From: Dryomyza anilis
Lineage: Eukaryota > Arthropoda > Insecta > Diptera > Dryomyzidae
Length of the DNA stretch: 64,000 bases
Reading direction: 5' to 3'
NCBI GenBank assembly: GCA_951804985.1
Contig: OX638133.1
Span: 67,119,867-67,183,866, forward strand
The position numbers and the translations under genes were made by a program. Positions 38,899-47,475 of this stretch are shown piece after piece. The stretch's first letter is position 1. Every line of letters starts with the position of its first letter. The notes below the pieces were generated by a model, which did not search any database, was not told where the DNA came from, and worked only from the letters and a program-made list of their open reading frames with translations.

Positions 38899-39040
38899 TA
38901 TGCGATCCGAACGTTCGCCGCAGGGCAAGCGCGCCACTGCGGCATCCGGGCTGTCCTCGGGCGGCGGTGGTTGCGGCACCCAGTTGTAGGCTCGCCTTGA
39001 GATCGGTACACCGAAGCGGTCGTGCTGCGAAGCCTGTTGT
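38899..39040 (-). CDS. Multi-CxxC zinc-binding protein, visible exon 8
   Basis: This exon finishes codon 516 (Arg) and encodes residues 517-563. It carries the tail of module 4: Gln-Gln, then Gly-Val-Pro-Ile-Ser-Arg-Arg-Ala-Tyr-Asn-Trp (about 526-536), followed by a Pro-rich Glu-Asp stretch. The same Arg-x-Tyr-Asn motif follows the second CxxC of modules 2 and 3 at a distance of 23-25 residues, which ties this exon to the repeated module. Acceptor CTTTTCAG|AC, donor ATA|GTAAAT. Confidence 0.88.
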
Positions 39041-39176
39041 CTGAAAAGTGTAGAAATAATTATTAAAACAAGGCATATGATGAACACACTTGAGAAGCAC
39101 TTTAGAAACTATTAATAAATACTTGAGTACTGTCGATAAACCTTTGGGAATCACTTGAGAATCTAGATATACCCAC
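39041..39176 (-). other. Intron 7 (136 bp)
   Basis: Donor TGAG|GTGGGT, acceptor CTTTTCAG. Confidence 0.85.
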
Positions 39177-39395
39177 CTCAGCCCCTCATAGCAGTCCAAG
39201 CATACAACGGCATATTCGCCATTTTCCAGCAGTAGACCATCATCGTTTTTGCGGTTTTTCACAAACGGAAATTCGTTGACTGGAAGCGCTCGCACCCGTT
39301 TTCGATACGTTGTTATGACGCACAGATGACAATTGTAATCATGCCAATTGTACTTGCGTTCTGCAGGATTCAAACTGGGACTCTGCGCCTCGTAT
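39177..39395 (-). CDS. Multi-CxxC zinc-binding protein, visible exon 7
   Basis: This exon finishes codon 443 and encodes residues 444-515 plus two bases. It holds the tail of module 3 (Glu-Arg-Lys-Tyr-Asn-Trp at 455-460) and the core of module 4: Cys465-His-Leu-Cys468, a Thr-Tyr-Arg-Lys-Arg basic patch, Phe485-Pro486 with Lys489, a Lys/Asn/Asp loop, and Cys508-Leu-Asp-Cys511 in the context Val-Val-Cys-x-x-Cys-Tyr-Glu-Gly-Leu. The four cysteines are 40 residues apart pair to pair, as expected for a four-cysteine zinc site. Acceptor CATGCACAG|AT, donor TGAG|GTGGGT; both phases agree with the neighbours. Confidence 0.9.
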
Positions 39396-39463
39396 CTGTG
39401 CATGGCAAAAAAAAAGTAAAGCTCATGAATGAACAAAAAACCAGAAAGTCTTGATTGACATAC
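39396..39463 (-). other. Intron 6 (68 bp)
   Basis: Donor CGCAA|GTATGT, acceptor TGCACAG. Confidence 0.85.
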
Positions 39464-39591
39464 TTGCGCCACTGGTTCAAGAGCGAATGGTAACAGAAGG
39501 TGCAGACAAGCGCCGAATAGTCCTTGCGTAGTTGTTCAGCATTCGGCGGCGAATTGTGTTTCAGCAAATGTGGAAAATATGGACGTGAACC
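39464..39591 (-). CDS. Multi-CxxC zinc-binding protein, visible exon 6
   Basis: This exon encodes residues 401-442 plus two bases. It carries the inner part of module 3: [11 protein letters not shown] (401-411), an Asn-Ala-Glu-Gln-Leu-Arg-Lys stretch, and Cys430-Thr-Phe-Cys433 followed by Tyr-His-Ser-Leu-Leu-Asn-Gln-Trp. The Tyr-Phe-Pro and the Gln-Trp after the second knuckle have counterparts in module 1 (Tyr54-Phe-Pro) and module 2 (Gln-Trp at 321-322). Acceptor TATTGTAG|GG, donor CGCAA|GTATGT; phase 0 in, 2 out. Confidence 0.9.
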
Positions 39592-39624
39592 CTACAATAC
39601 AAGAAAATGAAGTAATATTTATTA

Positions 39625-39812
39625 TATAAACTAAATTTTATAAACAAAATATATTTGTTTATTGAAAATTTAAATGTTTTCTATATCTCTAACTACAAAA
39701 ATATTCTAGATAGATTAGTATTTATCGATATCCCTATCATTTTTCTATTTATTATAGTCAAATTATGGAGAATAAGCCGATAAATGATATCGTTTCGATA
39801 TCGTTAAAATTC
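39625..39812 (+). repeat. TATCG-rich dispersed repeat, copy 2
   Basis: A second copy of the repeat at 37800-38012, in the same orientation. Shared words include TTTGTTTAT, TATCGATAT, CCCTATC, TATTATAG and GATATCGTTTCGATATCGTT. Copy 1 lies downstream of the last visible exon and this one inside intron 5. Confidence 0.7.
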
Positions 39813-40929
39813 AGAAATCGCATTACTTTTTATTGCAAATTTTATGATTTCTAAAATATAAATTATAATTATAAAATTCAATTACACTAGACAGCAAATG
39901 GAGGCCTTTTTTATTTATCCACGATCTTAGTGTGATCTAAGATTCCCATCACAACCTCATACCCAGTTTTTTCAGACAGCCTCAAGTTTCTGAGTTATTA
40001 CGAAATACAAATATGTGACAATGCTCATGTTTTTCTACATAATTTGGACTTTAACATTTTACAAATTTGAGTTTTCGATCTAATACCTTTTTTTTATAAT
40101 TTAATAAAATTATATATTATACGTTAAACTAAATCAATAATTTAATGATTTCAATAATTGTTAAGCGGTTTCATACAAAAAATAAAAAATATATACTTAA
40201 CACAAATAGAAAATTGAGATACGCTTTGAAGACACTAAATTCTTTTATTAAACATGAAAAATGCTTCATTAATTATGTACGTTAAAACAAATATACTTAT
40301 CATTTAGTTGTGTGGATATAGAAAAAATTCTTAAAATATTGTCACAACAAATTTGAATGAAACTCAAATATAGTTGGAGAAAATAACAAAAATACAATAC
40401 ATCTAAATGTTTCTAAATTTATAATATATTCGATTTATAATATATTCAACCCTATCGTGATCACGGGAGTTTATGCGATTCCCCCGAATTTACTAACTCT
40501 CACAAATCAATTCCTCCTATTGTGAAAGTCTCACGAATTGAAATTCCCTCGAATTAATTTCGAATTCAAATAAACAAAAATCGAACTTTTTGACTTTATA
40601 AACTATCAATAATTTAAATTTAGATTGATTTAAAAAAAAAATAATTAAATTTGTTGCATGGCATTTAGACCCTTGGCTGAAGAGGAGGATGATACACATT
40701 TTTTAGGGAATTTAAAGTCGCTGTAATTCATACTAATGTATCCGATAAAATGTCCGATGTTGCTTAACCATTCTAACTGGTTATTGTTTGAAACCGTTGA
40801 ACAGTATCAGGTAGCAATTCCATTAAATGGAGCATTATGTATAATGTTAACATTGTAGTGCTTTTTGACGTTAAGTGTAAAAAATATTTTTCTCTTAAAT
40901 TTATCTTCCAAGTTTCGAAATCATTTCTG

Positions 40930-41596
40930 CACGCATAGAAATATATTGTTAGATTTCACAATCTGAGATTGTCATTTAAAAACAGAATAAAATAATGTGG
41001 CAGCTCTGTTTTGTTATGCCAAAATTAATGTTTGGCATTTGTTTGTTTTTAAAATATTCAAGTGATGTTCAACATATTTCTTCAAATAATGTAAGTTACA
41101 TATAAAATTAATAAATATAATCAATCAATAATATTTAAATTTGTATTATTTATTTCAGCTATGCTACAGAAACGCATTGAATCCATCGAGGACATACACC
41201 ACAGATGCATGCATTTCTTGCAATACCAAGACGCCATAGCTGCGATCTACAATTGATTTAAATCTTCCGAACAAGAAATTTTACCCACATTAACTTGATC
41301 TGAAAAACGTGATGCAAGGGTTCTAAATATCACGCCGTTCCTACCAATAATAAATCATTTTCCTGCGCACAAAGCAGACGCTATCATGATATCATGTATC
41401 ATGCCAACTTTGTTTTGTCCAATTTAATTATATTCAAAAATAACAATATGCAATGTTACCAGTCACAATTTAAAAATTTTAAAATTTAATAGAGTTTTCA
41501 AAACCGACAATGAAATAACAATAATATAATGTGATCTATTTTGAACATGCTCATTGTTAAAATATTGTCGGATCTAACAATTTATTTCTATGCGTG
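40930..41596. mobile_element. TIR element, 667 bp, with a small intron-like structure inside
   Basis: The ends are inverted repeats of about 25 bp (CACGCATAGAAATA-TATTGTTAGAT at the left; the right end reads CACGCATAGAAATAAATTGT on the minus strand). Target duplications are not clear, so the superfamily is open. Inside, on the plus strand, GTAAGT at 41091 and TTATTTCAG at 41150-41158 delimit a possible 68-bp intron. Reading from ATG at 40995 across this junction gives 58 codons to a stop at 41237-41239, starting with a hydrophobic, signal-like stretch. It could be a decayed transposase, a captured exon pair or chance. I do not recognise the peptide. Confidence 0.6.
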
Positions 41597-41940
41597 TGAT
41601 AGAGGAGTATTGCTAAATATTGTGTAGTTACCACTTAAATTATAAAAAATACAATTATATTCAATTGATAGCATTCTTTTTATATAATAATAACATTAAG
41701 AGATCTCCATTTAACAAACAGCATTTTTTTAAGAATTTATTATGTGAAACCCTTATATTTTATTATATTTATTTATTCTATATATCAAATATTAACTCAA
41801 CCATTGAGGTATATCATTTGATATAGAATTTGAAGCATTTTCTTAAATATATATATATATTGAAACAAAACAAACATACAAAATGTTGAAATATATTAAT
41901 TACACTACTTAAGAAAACGATAAAAAAAGTTTGCCATAAA

Positions 41941-42165
41941 CCCATACTTCAATTATAAATATTTCGCGGTTACTCATTTTGACTGCATTTTCAGTTTTTT
42001 TTTTCTATTATGTAACGTTTTTAAGAAAATTGCTAGTGAATTTTAAAGCCATTTTAAACCACTTTTTAGAGTTAAAAAAATTCAGTCCCTTACCAACTAG
42101 TTTTCTCAAAAATGTAAATGCAATTTTTCTTTGAATTTTCAAGACTAATTACAATATCTCGCACA
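41941..42165 (+). repeat. Dispersed long-TIR repeat family, direct copy 1
   Basis: The segment reads CCCATACTTCAATT, TTTTGACTGCATTTTCAG, CTATTATGTAACGTTTTTAA, GAAAATTG and TTTTAAAGCCA in order. The same series occurs at 42497-42643, at 46010-46080 (partly), and reversed at 47385-47475 and 63790-63890. The ACGTAACGTTTTT word is the best single marker of the family. Confidence 0.75.
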
Positions 42166-42496
42166 ATCTTTGTATTATTTCATATTTTAGTTAAGCAATA
42201 AGCGATATCCTTCTATATTCTCTATATTCAATCAAAACATAACAAAATATATTAAATATTTTACAAATTTGTTAAAATTAATCTCACTAATACAAAAGGA
42301 AACTTTCAATTCAGTAACTATATAAAAATATTTCGATTTTGTAACATATTCGCTAGCACTACTATATTTTGCACAGAAACTTTCAAGACTCGCATACAAA
42401 AGTGAGGGTAATTTTTGGAAATGTGTTAAAAATATAGATGAATTATACGTCATTTTAATCACCAATTTCCAAAACACGATTTTTGCCAATGATATC

Positions 42497-42965
42497 CCAT
42501 ACATTAATTCTATATAATTCGCTGCTGCAGAGTTTGACTGATTATACAGTTTTTTCTATTACGTAACGTTTTTGAGAAAATTTCAATAATATTTTAAGCC
42601 ATTCTCACCTACTACTTAGAATAAAAAAAATTATAGTTCTGTGAATAATAATAATAATAGTTTGGCGCTACAGTCTTATAAGAACATAGGCCGAGCTCTC
42701 TCACCATTTTGAGCTGTGCGTGTTATATTTGTACTCGAAGTGGTGGAACCTACAGTTTAATGCCGATTTCGAACGGTGGTTTGCCAATTACTGCCGAACA
42801 GTAGCTCGATATAGATTCTATGAAAAGACGTTGTTACCCCTAGTCCAGGCTTGAACCTGGGACCTTTCGCAGTCAACGCACTTGAGCTACCTACGCTGTT
42901 GATAAACAGTTTAACAACAAAACTTAAATGCAAGTTTTCTTTTAATTGTTTAGACTAATTTTAAT
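42497..42965 (+). repeat. Dispersed long-TIR repeat family, direct copy 2, split by a SINE
   Basis: Begins CCCATACATTAATTCTATA, then GTTTGACTGATTATACAG, CTATTACGTAACGTTTTTGA and TTTTAAGCCA, as in copy 1 about 556 bp earlier. Its continuation (AACAAAACTTAAATGCAAG-like text and AGACTAATT at 42905-42965, matching 42105-42160 of copy 1) resumes after the SINE at 42644-42896. The SINE is therefore younger than this repeat copy. Confidence 0.75.
42644..42896 (-). mobile_element. tRNA-derived SINE, near full-length
   Basis: Read on the minus strand the element starts with a tRNA-like head: GCGTAGG at 42896-42890, an A-box-like TAGCTCAAGTGCG at 42889-42877 and a B-box GGTTCAAGCC at 42857-42848. A body of about 190 bp follows (TCTATATCGAGC, CCGTTCGAAATCGGCATTAA, CTGTAGGTTCC, and GTGAGAGAGCTCGGCC), and the 3' end is a (TTA/ATT)n tail at 42660-42644. 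Body and head match the fragment at 32119-32262. Two related copies with pol III boxes and a simple 3' tail make a SINE the best reading. I see no clear target duplication. The family is not one I can name. Confidence 0.85.
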
Positions 42966-43039
42966 ATACTAATAAATGCTAATATTCGAATACATTTTTA
43001 AGATCTGAACTCGGAAAAATGTTGATTTTTTTTATCATT

Positions 43040-43260
43040 TAGGGATTAATGATATTTAAAAAAAATAATGTATGGTTATCTCGAGCATAGCCCTAACTAT
43101 CAAAATTTATAATTTTTTCTAATTGATCCACTAATATGCACTTTGAAATTAATTTTGGTACACTTTTATATAATCAATTTTCAATAAAAATACTCATTAC
43201 TTCATACTTAAAGTATGCTTATTCTTATTGCATATTCAGTTTTTTTCCTATTACACCTGT
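43040..43260 (+). repeat. Dispersed repeat piece shared with 62080-62165 and 63300-63345
   Basis: ATGTATGGTTATCTCGAGCA at 43070 and the following AATTTATAATTTTTTCTAAT resemble 62085-62145, while AAAGTATGCTTATTCTTATT at 43209 matches 63304. In the other locus these two parts are separated by the foldback at 62218-63235, so this site looks like the version without that insertion. Confidence 0.65.
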
Positions 43261-43423
43261 GTGCAAAAAAAAAGTAGTGGCCACCTTTAAATTAGGCTAC
43301 CGCTTTTTTGGTCGCGTTGTGGCATAAAAACAACAATCAGGGCAATCATGAGGCCCGTCGTAGCGGATATTTTCATTCGGATTCGGATTTATCTATCAAA
43401 GGATCCGAGGTGGCCGGCTAGTG

Positions 43424-43474
43424 GCCGGCGAGTAAAATATGGCCGCTTTGGCCATAATTTACTCGATGGCCGGC
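43424..43474. repeat. GC-rich hairpin
   Basis: GCCGGCGAGTAAAATATGGCC (written here in parts: GCCGGC, GAGTAAA, ATATGGCC) at 43424-43444 pairs with 43450-43474 around a five-base loop, with one 3-base bulge and one mismatch. A second GGCCGGC lies just upstream (43412-43418). It stands out in an AT-rich intron. Similar 'CGTAGCGGA...ATTCGGATTCGGATT' text lies on both sides, at 43358-43389 and 43818-43845. Confidence 0.75.
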
Positions 43475-44743
43475 AATCCGAAGAATCTCTTGCAGCAGTG
43501 TCCGGTAAATCTATAGCCGTCCGTCCGTTTTGCGCGAGAATTGAAAGTGGAAGCTGGCCAAAGAACCGATACTCCTCCATAGGCCTATCGATTCAATTGA
43601 ATTAATTGCCTACATCAATATTTGCAGGCAAATTAAACAAATTTCTTCAAAATATTATATTTTTAACAATTTGTTGCAAAAATTATTTAAATTTTTGTTG
43701 GTAAATTTTCACTGATTTGACATAAACAGCTGATTTCGAATTTTCGAAGTTACATTTTTGTATTTGCAACGCGGAAATCCATTCCGCACGGAACTCATGA
43801 TAGTTAAAAATTCGTATTCGTAGCGGAGATTCGGATTCGGATTTTTTTATATATATTTTAAACAATAATCAGATTTTCCTTAAACTTACAAATTCTATTT
43901 TGAATATTAATGTGGTTTAACCAGTTTTACACACAAAAACTTGAACATTTCTGAACAGATAAATGTTATAGTATTTAATATTGTGAGTTAGGCAATGGAA
44001 AACAATTTAAGATGTTAAGGCAGGTTTTAAATTTTTGAATGATGTATATTAAAATATAAATCTAATATGTATAGGTTTTACTCTTAAACCTTTCAATTTA
44101 CTCACACTACAAAAAATCCATATACTTTGGAAAAAAAATGTTGTTGCAAAATATTGTAAGATCATTTCATCGGTATATACATACAATAATAACACTTCAT
44201 TACAAAATTTAAAAAAAAATCTACGTAGCACATACTTCATTATAAAATTCTCATATAAAAATCAACATCCTATTGATATGTTTTGGAGATATCGTCCATC
44301 GAATTTAGAGGTTATTTTTTCAAAAATATGATGTGACATTATTTATAATATTCCGCGATACGTATCCATGGGATTTTTGATTAGGGAACTACCTCATAAA
44401 AAAATTTCACAATGAAGTCTGTGTCACAAAATGAGTGTAAACTAGTGTAATCATGGGATAACAAAATTCTATATAACTGTAAATTTCTGATGAACGAGTC
44501 CAATTCTTAAAGATACAATGAGAATAAGTTAATTTTAAAATGGTATTACAGCATTTTTATAACTTAAAATTAACTTTTTATAATACTTTCGGCGAGTTTT
44601 ACTTATAAATTGACAATTTTCCAGAATAGCACTGAATTGTTAAATTTCTATCACTGCTTTGGTTCTGTTAAATTAGCGTAACCAAGCTCTTTTTCGTAGC
44701 CTCTTACAACTTAAGTCCACGAAGTTTATGGCGACATTCTTAC

Positions 44744-44936
44744 CTCTTTACTCGCATATAACACCCTGGCCAGCGTCAGGTCCGAGTGCAATCCGCACAA
44801 AAAGCAGTAGATGGATGTGCTGGCAGGAGTGGATGAAATGGAAGGCGTCGATGGCGGCGTATTGATGCTGCTCATGCCGCCATGGCGCGATCCATTCGGT
44901 GAACTTGCGGCCATCAAGGGCGAAGGAATGTTGTAT
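44744..44936 (-). CDS. Multi-CxxC zinc-binding protein, visible exon 5
   Basis: This exon finishes codon 336 and encodes residues 337-400. It begins Tyr-Asn-Ile-Pro, the end of the Arg-Arg-Tyr-Asn motif of module 2, then a Ser/Pro/Thr-rich linker with Ser-Thr-Pro repeats (probably disordered), and opens module 3 with Cys380-Phe-Leu-Cys383 in the context Tyr-Cys-x-x-Cys-Gly. Acceptor ATATTCTAG|AT, donor AAAGAG|GTAAGA; phase 2 in, 0 out. Confidence 0.9.
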
Positions 44937-45008
44937 CTAGAATATTTGACAAAAATTATCATTAGTTCAACACAGGCACATAAAAATACAAAATAAAATA
45001 TGAAAAAC
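44937..45008 (-). other. Intron 4 (72 bp), stop-free and in phase
   Basis: Donor CGAAG|GTTTTT (weak), acceptor ATATTCTAG. Its 72 nt are a multiple of three and hold no stop in the frame of the flanking exons, so retention would insert 24 residues, nearly all hydrophobic or aromatic, with two cysteines. I annotate it as an intron because the flanking frame joined without it restores the Arg-Arg-Tyr-Asn motif that also appears in modules 3 and 4. Confidence 0.8.
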
Positions 45009-45335
45009 CTTCGATGTTCGAGCGGCACACGCTCCGCGTCCATGCTCTCCCACTGGCGAGCCAGATGATTGACACAGTCCTTGCAGGCGATGACGCGATT
45101 ACTGTTGGGATCGTTGTTGTTGGTCAGAGCGCCGCCAATGCCGCCGCCTCCGCCACTGCTGTTGCTGTTCGAGTTGGTGTCGCGATTGTCGCGGTTATTG
45201 ATGCCGCTGCTGGCGTTGTTGTTGCTGTTGCCCTTGAGGCAAGGAAAATGCATGGCATGGGAGTTCATGTGCTCCGCACTCGTGGACAACCATTCCATTT
45301 TACTGCTGGGACAGAGCGTTTTGCAAATGAAGCAG
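45009..45335 (-). CDS. Multi-CxxC zinc-binding protein, visible exon 4
   Basis: This exon completes codon 227 and encodes residues 228-335 plus two bases. It carries module 2: Cys228-Phe-Ile-Cys231 with a further Cys235, then Met-Glu-Trp and a His-rich stretch (four His between 249 and 256), Phe257-Pro258 with Lys261, a long low-complexity Asn/Ser/Gly insertion (about 262-307), Cys311-Lys-Asp-Cys314, and Leu-Ala-Arg-Gln-Trp-Glu. The insertion explains why this pair of knuckles is 80 residues apart rather than 40-50. Acceptor CATCGCAG|CT; the donor is weak (AAG|GTTTTT). Confidence 0.9.
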
Positions 45336-45405
45336 CTGCGATGTAAAAATAGAACAAAAAAAATGTTAAATGCTGAAGTAGTTTATTAAACAAAGATCTA
45401 CTTAC
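45336..45405 (-). other. Intron 3 (70 bp)
   Basis: Donor TATCC|GTAAGT, acceptor TACATCGCAG. Confidence 0.85.
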
Positions 45406-45536
45406 GGATACTGGCCATGTCCGTTTTCGAGCGGTCCTTGTGAAGAAGGTGGCGTGTTGGGCCGCGAATCACCACGGCGATAGGGCTTCAGATCACGTTG
45501 AGCCGATGAGGAATTGTTTGAATTGGATTCGTAGGG
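45406..45536 (-). CDS. Multi-CxxC zinc-binding protein, visible exon 3
   Basis: This exon encodes residues 184-226 plus two bases. It is a Ser/Asn/Pro/Arg-rich linker between modules 1 and 2 (Pro-Tyr-Glu-Ser start, then Arg-Pro-Asn-Thr-Pro-Pro-Ser) with no cysteine, probably disordered. Acceptor TTGTTACAG|CC, donor TATCC|GTAAGT; phase 0 in, 2 out. It is separated from exon 2 by 15 kb. Confidence 0.88.
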
Positions 45537-46000
45537 CTGTAACAAAAAAAAAGAAAAATTTAAAATTTTGTCTCATTCCTATTTGCCAAAATATAGATAG
45601 ACACCTTCAACCATAAAACTCACGACTAATAAAAATAATGAAAAACATAAATTCTATTTGAGTAATAATTTCCGAATAATGTGGTGTCTAACAAATGCTA
45701 TCTTATCGACTGACTGCGAAGTCAACAAATTTATCAGCCAACAAAACCACTTGAAACCGTTTAAACATTCTATCATCTGGTTCGAACCGGTCTGAGGCTC
45801 GTCGAAGTCTCCACATTTAGGCGTTAGAGGTGTGTCGGTCGGTGCGCGCGATAACAACACATTTTCTCTTTAGAATTATGCCATTATTGCGCTTATCAGG
45901 CTGACGAAAACAAAGAGCAAGCTCTCGTGTATGGGTTATCGTTTATATTTGAGTATGTAGGTCTTCAACCGTAATAGTATATTGAACATGCTTTAACACT

Positions 46001-47475
46001 TCCCAACACAAGTTTTTCCATGGACATCCCATACATCAATTCAATATAATTCGCTGATGCTCATTTTGCCTGCATATAGGGCATATTTTTAAAATCATCA
46101 AAATAATCATCCAAAAATAGTAGGGGAGCCTGGCGTAAAGTTGGACAAGTTTTGATTTTCTTCCAAAAAAACTACATTTGAACCATTTTTTAATTCTTAT
46201 TCCATAGACTGATGCATGATCTAACTTTTTGCATTAACAGAATACCATTTATATGACTTTTAATTGATTTTTGAGCTACTTTTTCAAACAGCTCAATTTC
46301 GGACTTGTTGAAAAATATTGGGGTAAAGTGGGAAATATCAAAATTTTCACAAAAATGCTATTTTAGTCTTCCTTTTTCATGTTTTGCCTTTTTTCAGAAC
46401 AAAGGAATGGTCCCCGTAGTTATGTTAACAAATAGCGAAAAAAATGGTTATTTTACTCCTAGAAAATTCTGAGTGGCAATCGACACATGTGTAGTTACTG
46501 GTCGTCAAGTTCGCAAAGTATACAGGCCATTTGAAAATTGACAGTTGACTGAATTGTTAAAATTTAAATTCTTCGTAATTTCATTCAAGAAAATTGTACA
46601 CAATTCTTCTTCAGATGAAGTTGAAGAATATTTACCGATATATTTTGTTTGCTACTGTTAACGGCATGCTTTTCGACTTCCTTTTGCAATTCAGATCATC
46701 TCAGGTGAAGATGTTTCTTTTCATTGGTTTGCCAAGGTTGAAATTAAATAATTCACATAACAATATATTTTCACTAAAATTTCAACAAACATTGTTTAAA
46801 TTACGTTTCCCACTTTACCCCAGAAAGTGTTTCCCACATTACCCCAATATCGCAATTTGATCATAACTTAGCACCATTAAATGTTGAATTATTTGCAAAA
46901 CCCGTTGTATTAAAAAAAAAATATATATATACTATACGATCATTTTAAACATACCGTCTTAATTTAAAACTACACAAATTTTAATTTTTTGATAGCAAAC
47001 AACAGCACTCTTAAAAGCTTTCAAAAAAATTTTTTTTTTCATTTAATCTCGAAATGCAATAAACAGGTATCAATTGATTAAAATCATGGATATAAGTTGA
47101 TCACATATTAAGAAGCATTTGACAATTGTTTTTATTTTTCGAAGTGCAAAAACATGTTACAAAATTGCAATTTTCCACATTACCCCATGTCCCATGCTGC
47201 CCTATTAAAAATCAAAAATTTTCGAGTTTAGATTCAAATGTCTTCAAAACATATCGGAATATTAATATTTGTTGATATATTGAGTTAGTCTTGAAAGAAA
47301 AATCGTGTTTAGAGGTTTTTGGAAAAGTAAGTGGATGAAAAGAGTCTAAAATTTGGATAAGAAACTATTTTAAAAAGGTTACGTAATAGAAAAAACACAA
47401 TATGTAGTCAAAATAAACGAATTATACAGAATTCATGTATTGGATGTCCATGAGATTTTGTTCTCGCATTGTTGA
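46001..47475. mobile_element. Long-TIR repeat family member, split by a nested element
   Basis: The left end (CCATGGACATCCCATACATC, then AATTCAATATAATTCGCTGA, TTTTGCCTGCATAT) recurs inverted at the right end (47475 back to about 47385: CATGGACATCCAATACATGA, AATTCTGTATAATTCG, TTTTGACTACATAT, CTATTACGTAACC). The internal text at 47205-47340 (ATTTTCGAGTTTAGATTCAA, ATGTCTTCAAAACATATCGG, AAAGAAAAATCG) also matches 63585-63700. Without the nested insert the element would be about 395 bp. No transposase frame is present. Confidence 0.7.
46123..47202. mobile_element. Nested TIR element, 1080 bp
   Basis: It interrupts the repeat at 46001-47475. The ends GGGGAGCCTGGC and (reversed) GGGCAGCATGGG are imperfect inverted repeats, flanked by TA on both sides (46121-46122, 47203-47204). 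The related site at about 63575 lacks the insert. Inside, the word GGGTAAAGTGGGAAA (46320) appears inverted as TTTCCCACTTTACCCC (46806) and TTTCCCACATTACCCC (46830), and TTCCACATTACCCC again near the right end (47173). No transposase frame is seen; one 88-codon open frame at 46594-46860 is unrecognised. Confidence 0.7.

Larger units (their letters stand above)
39592..44743 (-). other. Intron 5 (5152 bp), repeat-filled
   Basis: Bounded by donor AAAGAG|GTAAGA and acceptor TATTGTAG. It contains the TATCG-rich repeat copy (to 39812), a TIR element (40930-41596), two direct copies of a dispersed repeat (41941-42165 and 42497-42965, the second split by a SINE), a further repeat piece at 43040-43260 and a GC-rich hairpin (43424-43474). 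The remainder is AT-rich sequence in which I recognise nothing. Confidence 0.8.

Noticed and set aside
44811..45389. Plus-strand open frames of 61-110 codons over exons 4 and 5
   Set aside because: They are antisense shadows of the minus-strand exons, whose splice sites and phases agree.
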